DNA of 64,000 nucleotides from CAZLWA01 sp964563165 (GTDB taxonomy: Bacteria; CLD3; SB21), in contig CAZLWA010000043.1 in the NCBI GenBank assembly GCA_964563165.1, forward strand, positions 1 through 64,000. Reading direction: 5' to 3'. Both the position numbers and the translations under genes were made by a program. Positions 24,118-33,068 of this stretch are shown here, piece after piece (positions within the stretch are counted from its first letter, which is position 1; every line of letters starts with the position of its first letter). A model generated the notes under the pieces. That model did no database searches. It was given only the letters and a program-made list of their open reading frames with translations, and was not told the DNA's origin.

Positions 24118-26505
24118 CTACTTCGGGTTTCCGATCATGACATAGGGCGCCCAGAAAAAAGGATGAATATGGAAATCACCTTTACGAATCAAAGTGATTT
24201 GCGCCTGGCGCATGGCTTCGGACTTTGGCAGCCCTTTTTTCAAATTACTGAAAAAATTCGTCATGATAATTTTCGTCGCCTGATCGTCCACCGGCCAAAG
24301 CGTAGCGACCGTGGTTGGCGCCCCGGCTATTGCAAACGCCCGGGAAAGACTGATCAACTCGACTCCCGTAGCGCTCTTCCCCATGGATGTATTACACGCG
24401 GACAATACCGCCAATTGATTCTTGTCTTTCAGAGGCAAACGGAGAATTTCACTGATAGTTAATTTATCGTCGTCATTCGTAGATTTATTCGGCGCCGTCA
24501 ACAAAAACGATTTCTGCGGTTCATCACTGGACAAGAATCCGTGCGTCGCAAAAAGAACCGCCTCGTAGTTGCCGACGAGCGTCTTAATTTTATCTTTGGT
24601 CGCATCCAGATTTTTATACAAAGCTGCGTTGCTATAGGAACTCTGGACGGCTTTTGCTTCCTCTTCCGCACCGGCCAAGCTGCCGTCCGGATTGGCAAAA
24701 ATAAGCACATTAGAAATTTGTTTCCCTTTGGTTTTCGAAACCAGATCCATAAGCGTGGCCGCGGTCAGGTAATTTACCGCTTTTTTCTCGATCAGGAAGT
24801 TAAGGTCTCCGTCTTGCGTTTCCGTCGCTAAACACTGAAATGGCAGATAGTATAAACTGCCCGCAGGAATGATCGTGACATTTTTGATCTTATCATCCTT
24901 AATGGTTTCCCAAACCGGCAAAATTAAATAATCATTCAGTTTCGTCATGATTTCTCGGAACGGTTTCGCATGACGATCGGTAAAACGAGAACTTTCACCT
25001 TGCTTCCAACTAACCATGCCGCTCAATCCGCGCGACATCCAGGATGCAATGTCATTTATGAAATAGCGGTAGCGCGTGACGAGTGAATCCAGCTCTTTAA
25101 CGCCGACCGGAACGGATTTCGCTTCGATCTTATCTTTGGTGATCATGAAAATATACAACGCGTCGTCGGCCGGGAAGTATTCGAGCAGCACCACGTCATC
25201 GGCAAGCTGTTTTTGAAGATCGCTCAGCTGGATCGGATCCACTTTGATGACCTGATAAATATTCGGATATTTGGTTTCGAGATCGATCATGAGCGCATTG
25301 AAATCGCCCTGGTTTTTAGTTAACGTTTTACTCAGGTTGTCGATTTTTGCTTTGTCCTGCTTTTCGATCGGCTTCGCTTTTTCTTCCGTCAGTTGTTTTT
25401 GCAAGTCGTCATTGGCGTTCTGAAGTTGTTGAACCTTGTCCACGGCTTTTTGTTCCGTTTTATCCGTCACCTGCAATTTGTCCGCGTTGAGTACGTCGTT
25501 GGAAATTTTCGCTTTGTTGCGTTCGATGTATTGGAAGGCTTCCGTATTACTGCCCGCGTGCCTGAGCAGAGAGATGAGCCGCTTGTAAACCGGGTTCTTA
25601 TCTTTCAGGAAACTCTCAAAAAAATCTTTCCGTGTGAAATTGCCGCGCAAACCTTCAATGTAATCAACCGATTTTTTCAAGGCCGCAATGGCATTTTTCA
25701 TGTCGTCCGCAGCTTTTTTCATATCCCCGCGAATTTCATTCTGCTTCATGGACGTTTCATAGATCGTTCCGATGAACGAATAGGTGCGCCACAGTCCTTC
25801 ACGATCGCCGATATCTTCAAGAAGGGACGCGCTTTTCTGATAGTATTTCCGCGCGCTGTCCATGTCGCCGGTTTTCATGTAGATGCGGGCCAAATTGGCA
25901 AGATCGTACGCAATACCGCCTTTGGAGCTGACCTCGGTGTGCAACGTCATCGCCTGATTCAGATAGTCCGCGGCCTGCTGATACAGCTCCGCTTCAAAAT
26001 ACATCGTGGCGATATTGTTTAGGTCGTTTCCTGCGCCGGCCTTATCTTTGAGTTCTTCATGAAATTGTTTTGCTTTTTCGTGAAATGCGGAGATCGTTCC
26101 GATATCTTCCAGGCTGAGGCTCTGGCCGGTCTTTTTCAGGTCCGCTTCTTTTACGCGATACGCCGAAATACCCCAATTGCCCAACGCACTCGCCGCACCG
26201 GATTTGTTCTTCGTTTCGACAAATAAGGGCACAGCCGTTTTGAAATAGTCCACCGCCTTGTCGTGCTGGTTCAGCAATTGAAAAACCAACCCCAAATAAT
26301 TATTCGCATCCGCCATGCCGGACCTGTTTTTTGCCGAAGTGTATGCGGTCAGAGCGGTTTGAAATGAATTTACCGCCTGCTCGTACTGACCGTTCTTGAA
26401 GGCCGCGGCGCCGTTTTTAAAATCGTCTTGTCCGAAAACCACGGGGCGGTTCCCCAATAGTACCATCAGACTCAGCATCATGCCGGACGTTAAGAATCTT
26501 CTCAT
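24118..26505 (-). CDS. Exported TPR-CHAT protein (caspase-like fold)
   Basis: 795 residues. Signal peptide (about 1-25), then TPR repeats at about 28-285 (for example AAAFKNGQYEQAVNSFQTAL and DLANLARIYMKTGDMDSARK). A lysine-rich coiled coil follows at about 340-400 and the CHAT domain at about 500-790. The caspase-type catalytic pair is present: His655 in FATHGFLSS and Cys704 in LSACNTSMGK, followed by TTVATLWPVDD. CHAT domains are clan CD proteases (separase/caspase relatives). TPR-CHAT proteases act in type III-E CRISPR (TPR-CHAT with gRAMP), but here the protein carries a secretion signal, so a periplasmic or surface role is more likely. AGAGG lies ahead of ATG 26505. It is the last gene of a cluster of LPP20-like exported proteins. 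Confidence 0.9.
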   Translation of the reverse strand: MRRFLTSGMMLSLMVLLGNRPVVFGQDDFKNGAAAFKNGQYEQAVNSFQTALTAYTSAKNRSGMADANNYLGLVFQLLNQHDKAVDYFKTAVPLFVETKNKSGAASALGNWGISAYRVKEADLKKTGQSLSLEDIGTISAFHEKAKQFHEELKDKAGAGNDLNNIATMYFEAELYQQAADYLNQAMTLHTEVSSKGGIAYDLANLARIYMKTGDMDSARKYYQKSASLLEDIGDREGLWRTYSFIGTIYETSMKQNEIRGDMKKAADDMKNAIAALKKSVDYIEGLRGNFTRKDFFESFLKDKNPVYKRLISLLRHAGSNTEAFQYIERNKAKISNDVLNADKLQVTDKTEQKAVDKVQQLQNANDDLQKQLTEEKAKPIEKQDKAKIDNLSKTLTKNQGDFNALMIDLETKYPNIYQVIKVDPIQLSDLQKQLADDVVLLEYFPADDALYIFMITKDKIEAKSVPVGVKELDSLVTRYRYFINDIASWMSRGLSGMVSWKQGESSRFTDRHAKPFREIMTKLNDYLILPVWETIKDDKIKNVTIIPAGSLYYLPFQCLATETQDGDLNFLIEKKAVNYLTAATLMDLVSKTKGKQISNVLIFANPDGSLAGAEEEAKAVQSSYSNAALYKNLDATKDKIKTLVGNYEAVLFATHGFLSSDEPQKSFLLTAPNKSTNDDDKLTISEILRLPLKDKNQLAVLSACNTSMGKSATGVELISLSRAFAIAGAPTTVATLWPVDDQATKIIMTNFFSNLKKGLPKSEAMRQAQITLIRKGDFHIHPFFWAPYVMIGNPK

Positions 26506-26563
26506 AAATTATTTACCTCTAAATACTTTCGTTGTAAGTAATTTCAATCTCTGTTAATCTCAA

Positions 26564-27160
26564 CTAACTGGGTGTGGTAAGCTGTCTTTTTTTCTCTGCC
26601 AGAAAGAATTCTTTGAAGCTCTTTTTGAATTGTTCAACGTCGGAACCCAGGAATTTGGATTTGGTACCGACTTCAACCACGATACGCTCGATCTCCGAAT
26701 ATCCGTCATCCAGCGGCATTTCAACCGTCGCGAAGGTGGTATCGCCCTTGTCCGATTTGGAATACTCGGAAATTCGGCTGTTGCGGAGCGTCGTGGATTT
26801 TTTAAACGCGTCTGTAATCTGATTGCAATATTGCGCCACATCCACGCTGCCTGCAAAAAGGTCTTTTTGAACCGACGAAAATTTTTCCACCATCCGGCAT
26901 GCATCGGCGCTCAGCATGGTGATGATATTTTCCCGCGCTTTGAGTTCCGCCTTCGAACGCGCCATGGATTCGGTTTTCAGCGTCGAACTGCCTATTGCTT
27001 CATAGTCTCCGGATTCGGTGGATCCGGACTGCATTTTTGAATCGGAGGCGGTAGACGATGAATCGGCCTTTACACCGTCTTTTTGGGGTTCCTGTTTTTT
27101 TGCCGGGGGGCAGCCTGCCAGGATAAAACCTAGTAAGAAAATCCAGTTTATTTTTTTCAT
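26564..27160 (-). CDS. LPP20-like lipoprotein of the CHAT cluster
   Basis: 198 residues. Lipoprotein signal with lipobox LAGC (Cys about 17), a short disordered Ser/Lys linker (about 20-50), then a compact alpha/beta domain with SMARSKAELKARENII and a final FKEFFLAEKK. The alternation AxSKAELKAR...I, with a later ATVEMPLDD strand, resembles LPP20/FlgP-type domains, but this copy is the most divergent of the cluster. GGAG precedes the ATG by six bases. It is 43 bases after the 521-residue LPP20/CsgG-like gene and 58 before the CHAT gene. The function is unknown. Confidence 0.75.
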   Translation of the reverse strand: MKKINWIFLLGFILAGCPPAKKQEPQKDGVKADSSSTASDSKMQSGSTESGDYEAIGSSTLKTESMARSKAELKARENIITMLSADACRMVEKFSSVQKDLFAGSVDVAQYCNQITDAFKKSTTLRNSRISEYSKSDKGDTTFATVEMPLDDGYSEIERIVVEVGTKSKFLGSDVEQFKKSFKEFFLAEKKRQLTTPS

Positions 27161-27203
27161 TTGATCTCCGATAATTTTAGTTTCAAACCGGTGCGAACAG
27201 ATA

Positions 27204-28769
27204 CTATTTCAACGCTTTGCTCAAAGCGTCATAAACTTCTTTGGAAGCTTTTTTACTCAAATTCTGAATGGCAATGATCCCGGCTTTTTCCTTCGCGCCG
27301 ATCGAGATCCCTTTTTCCCTCTGAATGTCGCTGTTGGCGATGGTCTTTGAATTGTCGAGATCGATACAGCGGATCGAACAGTCCGCCCAGGCCGATACGC
27401 GATTTCCGCTGCCGCCGCCGTATGGATTATCGGAGCCGCCGACCGATTCCATCGCTTTCACCGTTCCGATGATCAGCACATCGGCGACCGACTTTAACGC
27501 GCTCGAAACCGCATCGTCATTATTGGTTTCGGCAGAAGATTGCGCCTGCTGTTTACTCACGGCCTTGAAAACTTCACTTTTATCAATCACCTTGAATTTG
27601 TTGGAGACCAGCAGCTTAACGATATCGCCTTCGACGATGGAGTTCGGCTGATCTTTTTCCATATTCGATTCAAATATCAAAATGACGATCTTGGTGATCG
27701 CCGAACCCTTCGCGGTAAACGTAAAGTCTTTGAAGACGAGTTTTGCCTTCTGAACCGCGCCGGGAAGATGGTTTTTGAACGGTTCAAATTCCAATGCGTT
27801 CAATCCTACGCGAATTTTATTCTGTCCGCTCGGATTCACAGTTTCTACGGAATGGATGGTAAATTTCGCAACCCCGTCGCCGCCGGTCTGCGCTTCCGCG
27901 TCGGCCGTTACTACGGTCGGCGTAACGGAAGAACAAACCAGATTCGCGTTTTTTACCGGCTGCACATTGCCGTTGTCGTCATACACTAATTTAGCTGACA
28001 GCGGTTCTCCCAACGGTTCGCCCTTGGTGCCTTTTTGACCGTCACCGCCGGCAATCTCCACGCGCATTTTTCCGAGCAGATTTTTCAGCTGCGTATCGAA
28101 TGTTGCCCTGACGGATACGGTTTTGCCCGTGCCTTCGATATCGCCCTCGATCGGTTCTTTATTGATCAATTCCGCGACTACGACCTCTTTGGCGCCCGAA
28201 AAATACTGATCCAACGCGATATAAAAATTTCCGTTTGCTTCCGCCGCGTGCGCCGCCTGGTAATAGGTTTTGGCGATGTTAAGCGCTTTCTTCAGCCGTT
28301 CGGCAAACTGGCGATTGACTTCTTCGATGGAAATTTCACAATACGCGTAGTGTTTTTTGTCTTTTTTCTCGTCGCGGTAAAATTCCACTTTCATATTCTT
28401 CAGCGTTTCATTTGAAAAAGCCTCCGATACGGAACTGAAACTTTCACTGACATCACTGACGCCGTTCTTGGTGCTTTCTTCTGAAACGTTTTTGATTTTG
28501 CTGGTAATCTCGGACCGGATAGCGCGAATCACCATGGCGCGGGCCTCTCCTTCGGATTTTTGCGCATCGGCGGATTGGTCTTTGGTCAGCGGAATCGCGC
28601 CCAGGCCCTGATAATAACCATCGCGCTTCGGCATATTGGGAAGGCTTTTTTTCCAATCCACGCTGCCGCCCGATTGTTTCGTCTTGTTCTTTTGCGCGAA
28701 AATATGTCCTTGCGGGAGGATCACAAGTATGGTCATACATACTACCGTGGCAAAAAGTAATTTTTTCAT
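27204..28769 (-). CDS. Exported LPP20-domain protein with Ig-like and CsgG/FlgT-like C-terminal part
   Basis: 521 residues: signal peptide (about 1-26), an LPP20-type domain (about 45-165, YYQGLGAIPL...EGEARAMVIRAI...KKHYAYCEIS) and a helical linker (AKTYYQAAHAAEANGNFYIALDQY). An Ig/invasin-like beta segment follows at about 230-345. The C-terminal domain (about 355-521) has KIVILIFESNM, NKFKVIDKSEVFKAV, DVLIIGTVKA and IRCIDLDNSKTIA. The last part looks like the CsgG/FlgT-C fold (sensing 'identify, increase, report' order of strands), which in CsgG builds an outer-membrane secretion channel. Here it is soluble-looking and exported, so an assembly or scaffold role is inferred. GAGGA lies upstream. 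Confidence 0.78.
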   Translation of the reverse strand: MKKLLFATVVCMTILVILPQGHIFAQKNKTKQSGGSVDWKKSLPNMPKRDGYYQGLGAIPLTKDQSADAQKSEGEARAMVIRAIRSEITSKIKNVSEESTKNGVSDVSESFSSVSEAFSNETLKNMKVEFYRDEKKDKKHYAYCEISIEEVNRQFAERLKKALNIAKTYYQAAHAAEANGNFYIALDQYFSGAKEVVVAELINKEPIEGDIEGTGKTVSVRATFDTQLKNLLGKMRVEIAGGDGQKGTKGEPLGEPLSAKLVYDDNGNVQPVKNANLVCSSVTPTVVTADAEAQTGGDGVAKFTIHSVETVNPSGQNKIRVGLNALEFEPFKNHLPGAVQKAKLVFKDFTFTAKGSAITKIVILIFESNMEKDQPNSIVEGDIVKLLVSNKFKVIDKSEVFKAVSKQQAQSSAETNNDDAVSSALKSVADVLIIGTVKAMESVGGSDNPYGGGSGNRVSAWADCSIRCIDLDNSKTIANSDIQREKGISIGAKEKAGIIAIQNLSKKASKEVYDALSKALK

Positions 28770-28805
28770 CGCGATATTCCTCTTTTTTATTTTAGAATTT
28801 TGAAA

Positions 28806-30320
28806 TTAATTTGAATCTAATTTGTCCAGAGCGGCATTAAGCTTGTCCAGAGCCGCTTTGGCTTTTTCGCGTCCTGTAGCGAGAATTTGCTGCGCGCCGG
28901 TTTCATCTTTTTCAGCGGGCAACTCAATGATCTGCGAAGCTTTCTTTTTGAGCTTGGCTATCATACCCCCGGTATACAGCCGTCCCAGCGAGTAGTACGT
29001 GTCCTTTCCTTCCGCGGAAGTCTTCGTAAAGGTCGCTACGATTTGCGATCCTTCCAGGCTTACGTCCGTCGCTTCTTTGGTCATCTGGCTCAAATAGTCA
29101 TTCTTCGGCCGACCGTCCAGGGCGTCGCTGTTTTCCTGCATCCACGCGGAGGTCACGGATTCGATCTGCACCGAAACCGTTTTGGCTAATTTGGTTCGCG
29201 CCGCACCGCGCGCTTTTTCGAGACCTTGAGTTTTGGAAAAATATTTTCCTTCGTCGATACCGACGGCGAACACAGCGCCCTTATCCTGCGGAATCTTTGA
29301 GATCCAGACCGGAAATCCGTTCTTAGATTTCAAATAATCCCGGTTGATCAACTTGCCCAATTTGTCCTTCAACCCCTTGAGCGCTTTCGTGTCTTTGACC
29401 TTCGACTGTGCTTTTTCACTGATTTGACCGATCAGCTGGGAAAGCGACATGCGTGCCAGGGCGTAATGCCATTTGGTCGTTCTGTCGTACCACGTTTCCA
29501 CGATCTGCGACCCGCTCAGTGTGGCTTCGGAAACAGTATTGGACATTTCGTCCAGGAAGCTTCTTTCTAATCCGTACGAGTCGCTGCCCTCGTTCGATTC
29601 ATACCAGTCGGTCAGGACCGCGTTCACTTCCGTCTTCATCGTAGCGGCCATTTCTGCGCGCGACTTATCTTTGGCGGATTCGCGCCCATTCACATAAAAA
29701 TAAAATTTTTCAGTAATGCCCAGGGCATACAGGGCGTCGTCTTCTTCCGGCAGAACGTTGATCCACACGGGTTTGTCTTTTCGAATGTACGATTTCGAAT
29801 CGCCTAAATTTTTTAATGAAATCTCTAATTTTTCAATTTTCTTATTTTTTCCGTCCGGGCCTTTTTTCGCTTCTTCTATTATTTTCTTTTGTATCCCGGC
29901 GATCGCTCCGCTCAAAGGCATTTCGGCTAAGGCGTACGTCAATCCTTCGGGATCCACCCATCGTTCCAGGATCTTTGCATTGCGGACGGATGCCGTGACA
30001 TCGTCGTCGATACTTTTTTCAAGCTCAGACACAAAGCCGCTCTGCATCGTTCCCGACCATGACGCAGCAATGGATTTGACGTTCACTTTGATCGTTTGCG
30101 CTAATTCCATCCGCGCGGCGCTGTCCGCCGCGGCTTCGCCGGCCTTCTTTTCAAAATAGCGATTGACCACGCCCACGGCGTAAATTTTTCCGTCCGCCAT
30201 CGGCAATTCATTGGCCCACTTCGGCGCCGGTTTGTTTTGTGAAAAAAGAAGCCCGGAAAAACCGAAGAAAAAAACCATGACGAAATTCGGCAAGTTTCCC
30301 GTATGAAAAAAACCGGTCAT
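28806..30320 (-). CDS. Exported protein with three tandem LPP20-like domains
   Basis: 504 residues: signal peptide (about 1-28), then three copies of one domain at about 32-150, 187-310 and 340-465. Each opens with a proline-tryptophan phrase (APKWANELP, KPVWINVLP, FPVWISKIP) and a G(V/I) strand (YAVGVVNRYF, YALGITEKFYF, FAVGIDEGKYF). Next comes an AR-rich helix (SAARMELAQTIKV, SRAEMAATMKTEV, ARTKLAKTVSV). Each closes with a strand before a lysine-rich helix (TYALAEMPL, WHYALARMSL, YYSLGRLY). This matches LPP20 domains, which are usually single. The first helix of each repeat is followed by a segment like SGSQIVETW. Very strong GAGGAGAGAGA sits just before ATG 30320. The function is unknown. 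Confidence 0.8.
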   Translation of the reverse strand: MTGFFHTGNLPNFVMVFFFGFSGLLFSQNKPAPKWANELPMADGKIYAVGVVNRYFEKKAGEAAADSAARMELAQTIKVNVKSIAASWSGTMQSGFVSELEKSIDDDVTASVRNAKILERWVDPEGLTYALAEMPLSGAIAGIQKKIIEEAKKGPDGKNKKIEKLEISLKNLGDSKSYIRKDKPVWINVLPEEDDALYALGITEKFYFYVNGRESAKDKSRAEMAATMKTEVNAVLTDWYESNEGSDSYGLERSFLDEMSNTVSEATLSGSQIVETWYDRTTKWHYALARMSLSQLIGQISEKAQSKVKDTKALKGLKDKLGKLINRDYLKSKNGFPVWISKIPQDKGAVFAVGIDEGKYFSKTQGLEKARGAARTKLAKTVSVQIESVTSAWMQENSDALDGRPKNDYLSQMTKEATDVSLEGSQIVATFTKTSAEGKDTYYSLGRLYTGGMIAKLKKKASQIIELPAEKDETGAQQILATGREKAKAALDKLNAALDKLDSN

Positions 30321-30474
30321 TCTCTCTCCTCGAGGGTCTGATTTGTGAATGAATCAAGGGACGGGACTGGCAGTAAATATCAAATTTTTCCAATCAAGAA
30401 TCAAGATATAAGGCTCGCAGTAAAGGGCGTGGTGCATCCTATGCCCTGATATGAAAAACTATTCAACAACAAAA

Positions 30475-31050
30475 TTAGTTATCCGCGTTTGTTTTTTCCC
30501 ATTTCGAGATGGCGCTGTCGAGGGCTTTGAGCGCTTCGTCCGCGCTGGCTTTGACGCCTTTGATCTTCTTTGCCGCGACGTCTTCCGTAACTTTTTTCTT
30601 AAATTCGTCAATGAGCGAATTCTTTTTCATTACAACTTTAGCGTAAATTTTAATGCGGTTGCCGTCAGCCTGGCCAAACGGCGGCCAATATTCTTCAATA
30701 TGGGCTCCGCTTAACGTGACGTTGGTTACGCTTTGCGTGACTTCCTGAAAATATTCCTGCCGTGCGGTTTCGGAAACTTTTTCCGTCGAAGCTTCTTCCA
30801 TAAAACTCGTCGTCAAACTTTTGATCTGGGTCTGAAGGGTCTCCGCAATGCGCTTGCGGCCGTCCAGATCGGCCTTGGCTTTGGCGCTGCGCTCATCCAG
30901 ACCTTCTCCCAATCCCGCTACGACGATCGCATCTTCATAAATGCCGGACTTCGTAACCCATTTCGGAGCGCCCGCAGACGACTTTCCGCCGCTGCAGCCG
31001 ACAAGATACCCCAGCGGCAGCAGTAATAATAAGTTCATAAATAATTTCAT
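30475..31050 (-). CDS. LPP20-family lipoprotein
   Basis: 191 residues. Lipoprotein signal with lipobox LVGC (Cys about 19), then one LPP20 domain: APKWVTKSGIYEDAIVVAGLG, AKAKADLDGRKRIAETL, VTLSGAHIEEYW and IKIYAKVVMKK. A C-terminal helix (KGVKASADEALKALDSAI) follows. It is a close paralogue of the next upstream gene (31137-31817), with the same helix order and the same ending ADxALKxLDxAIxxWEK. LPP20 proteins were first named from a Helicobacter pylori lipoprotein; the family has no settled function. GAGG lies seven bases before the ATG. A strong terminator sits between this gene and its upstream paralogue. Confidence 0.85.
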   Translation of the reverse strand: MKLFMNLLLLLPLGYLVGCSGGKSSAGAPKWVTKSGIYEDAIVVAGLGEGLDERSAKAKADLDGRKRIAETLQTQIKSLTTSFMEEASTEKVSETARQEYFQEVTQSVTNVTLSGAHIEEYWPPFGQADGNRIKIYAKVVMKKNSLIDEFKKKVTEDVAAKKIKGVKASADEALKALDSAISKWEKTNADN

Positions 31051-31077
31051 AATCCATCCTCTGCCTGAAGTTCATTT

Positions 31078-31118
31078 AAAAAAAATAACCGTAGTCCCTG
31101 ATTTCGGGACTACGGTTT
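31078..31118 (-). terminator. Rho-independent terminator inside the LPP20 cluster
   Basis: A perfect 10-bp stem (CCGTAGTCCC at 31089-31098, GGGACTACGG at 31106-31115), loop of 7, reads on the minus strand into TTATTTTTTTT. It lies 19 bases after the stop of the 31137-31817 gene, so that gene is probably expressed partly apart from the rest of the cluster. Confidence 0.9.
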
Positions 31119-31136
31119 CACATTTACCGGGATAAA

Positions 31137-31817
31137 CTAGTTATCATCTTTCTTCGTCTCATCCTTCATGTCGTCTCCGCCGCCTTCGGTGGATTCATCA
31201 AGCGCACCGTTATTCGATTTCTTTTCCCATGCGCCAATAGCTTTGTCCAGTGATTTCAATGCGTCGTCGGCGGACATTTTCACGCCTTTGATCTTATCTT
31301 CCACAATGGCTTTCTGCATTTCTTTCTTATACATGTCTACGACGTTGGATTTTTTCAAGATCATTTTGGCGTAAACATGATACTTGCCGTCTTTCCCTTT
31401 TTCCAAGGGTCTCAGCGGCCAATATTCTTCGGATTGCGATCCTTCGATGTATTTCTTGGTAATGGCTTGCGTGATGCTTGACATGTAGTCTTGCGCAGCG
31501 CCCGTCGAACCTTCTGCGGTTGTGGTATTGGCTTCTTCATTGAAGGCCGTGGTCATGTTTTTAATCTCGGTTCCGAGGACTTGCGCGATCTTAACGCGGC
31601 CGTCCAGTTCCGCTTTGGTGATGGCATTTTCTTCTTTAAAGCCGTCACCGCTGCCTGCAGCCACGATCACATCCTCATACAGACCGGGTTTGTTGACCCA
31701 CTCCGGCGGATCGTTTTTGCCTCTTTTTTTCTTTTTCGCCATGGCGTCATGATTAACCAACGCGATCGCCAACAAGGCAATCATAGACAAGAAAAGGATT
31801 CTGCCTAACGTCTTCAT
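31137..31817 (-). CDS. Exported LPP20-family protein, first gene of the CHAT cluster
   Basis: 226 residues: signal peptide (about 1-27, ending HDAMA), a basic KKKKRGK patch, and one LPP20 domain (PPEWVNKPGLYEDVIVAAGSG, ITKAELDGRVKIAQVLG, YIEGSQSEEYW, YHVYAKMILKK). A C-terminal helix (KGVKMSADDALKSLDKAI) and an acidic Asp/Glu/Lys tail follow. Paralogue of 30475-31050, about 40 per cent identical by eye. Unlike that copy it has no lipobox Cys, so it should be periplasmic or surface-located. AGGAG precedes the ATG by seven bases, and a consensus-like promoter lies about 100 bases upstream (31923-31951). It is followed by a terminator. Confidence 0.85.
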   Translation of the reverse strand: MKTLGRILFLSMIALLAIALVNHDAMAKKKKRGKNDPPEWVNKPGLYEDVIVAAGSGDGFKEENAITKAELDGRVKIAQVLGTEIKNMTTAFNEEANTTTAEGSTGAAQDYMSSITQAITKKYIEGSQSEEYWPLRPLEKGKDGKYHVYAKMILKKSNVVDMYKKEMQKAIVEDKIKGVKMSADDALKSLDKAIGAWEKKSNNGALDESTEGGGDDMKDETKKDDN

Positions 31818-31922
31818 ACCGTTCTCCTAGTTAGTGTTAAATAAATAGTGACCTGAGAGTTAGCTTAACTCTTTAATTGATTAGAAAATTTTGAGGCAAA
31901 TGGATATTCCGAAAAGCTGTTA

Positions 31923-31951
31923 AATTTATTTAAGAATGCCTGTAAAGTCAA
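31923..31951 (-). promoter_or_regulatory. Sigma-70-type promoter for the LPP20/CHAT cluster
   Basis: On the minus strand TTGACT (31946-31951) and TAAATT (31923-31928) are separated by exactly 17 bases. Transcription would start near 31916, giving a leader of about 100 bases to the ATG at 31817. The -35 matches five of six and the -10 four of six positions. Confidence 0.5.
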
Positions 31952-32032
31952 GTTCAAATTCGTGAATTCATAGAACCGTCAAGCAGAATGAATATGCCGT
32001 AGGCGGGAAAGGTAAACGGGATTTGTCCGGAT

Positions 32033-33037
32033 TCAGGCCCGCCGCACAAAACCCATAACGAACGATTCTTCTTTTTTGCTTTTCAGAACTTTCTGTGTGT
32101 GATCCGCGTCTTCTTTGTCGACGATCAAGATCATTCCGACGCCTAAGTTAAACGTCTCAATCATATCGTCGTACGGAACATTGCCAAGGCGCTGGATCAA
32201 CTCGAAAACGGGCGGGGTTTCCCACGAAGACCAATCCAGGTTTAGTTTAAGTCGTTTCGGGATCACGCGCATCGTATTTTCGATAATGCCGCCGCCGGTG
32301 ATGTGGGCAATGCCTTTGACGTCAATTTTTTCCATCACGGCAGAGACCGGCTTCAAATAGGACCTGTGGATTCTCAGAAGTTCCTCGCCCACGGTGCTGC
32401 GTAATTCATCCACATAGGCGTCGAGTTTTAATTTTTCCAATAAGACTTTTCTCGCCAGTGAATACCCGTTGGTGTGGAGGCCGGAGGCATGGAGCCCGAT
32501 CAGGACGTCGCCGTTTTTAATCCGCGATCCGGTTATCCGGTACTCTTTCTCGACGACTCCGACGATCGCGCCCGCCATATCGTATTCGCCGTCCGCATAA
32601 AATCCCGGCATCTGCGCCGTCTCGCCACCGATCAGGGCGCAGCCGTTATTTTTACAACCGCGCGTCAAGCCGGACATGATTTCAGGTATCACCCGGTTAT
32701 CAATTTTCCCGGAACTGAAATAGTCCAGAAAGAAAAGAGGTTTCGCGCCGCAGGCGAGAATATCGTTGACGCAGTGATTGACCAGGTCTTCTCCGACGGT
32801 GTTGTGGATGTTCATCATCATCGCTATTTTCAATTTCGTTCCGACGCCGTCCATACTGGAGACCAGCACCGGCTTCTTAAAATCCTTTTTCGCCAACTCG
32901 TAGAATCCCCCGAATAAACCAATCTCCGAAAGCACATTTTTATTGTGCGTTTTCCGCACCATTTTCTTAATTCGGTCTTTCACGGCATTGCTCCCGGCTA
33001 TATCCACGCCGGAATCTTTGTAGGTCACAGGTCGCAA
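32033..33037 (-). CDS. purM: Phosphoribosylformylglycinamidine cyclo-ligase
   Basis: 334 residues from a TTG at 33037, chosen because GAGGAG lies six bases before it and the protein then begins MRPVTYKDSGVDI, close to the family start. A longer ATG start at 33085 would overlap the upstream gene by 17 bases. Motifs: VSSMDGVGTKLKIA (substrate loop), NHCVNDILACGAKPLFFLDY (PurM-like dimer helix), LIGGETAQMPGFY and HITGGGIIENTMRVIP. It catalyses ATP-dependent closure of the imidazole ring in purine synthesis (FGAM to AIR). purD is 16 kb away on the other strand, so purine genes are scattered. Confidence 0.94.
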   Translation of the reverse strand: MRPVTYKDSGVDIAGSNAVKDRIKKMVRKTHNKNVLSEIGLFGGFYELAKKDFKKPVLVSSMDGVGTKLKIAMMMNIHNTVGEDLVNHCVNDILACGAKPLFFLDYFSSGKIDNRVIPEIMSGLTRGCKNNGCALIGGETAQMPGFYADGEYDMAGAIVGVVEKEYRITGSRIKNGDVLIGLHASGLHTNGYSLARKVLLEKLKLDAYVDELRSTVGEELLRIHRSYLKPVSAVMEKIDVKGIAHITGGGIIENTMRVIPKRLKLNLDWSSWETPPVFELIQRLGNVPYDDMIETFNLGVGMILIVDKEDADHTQKVLKSKKEESFVMGFVRRA

Positions 33038-33068
33038 CGACTTCTCCTCACATTTGAATTCAACGAAA

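Noticed and set aside
24118..26505. Type III-E CRISPR TPR-CHAT (Craspase) component
   Set aside because: The protein has a signal peptide, there is no gRAMP/Cas7-11 or array in the window, and the neighbours are exported LPP20 proteins.
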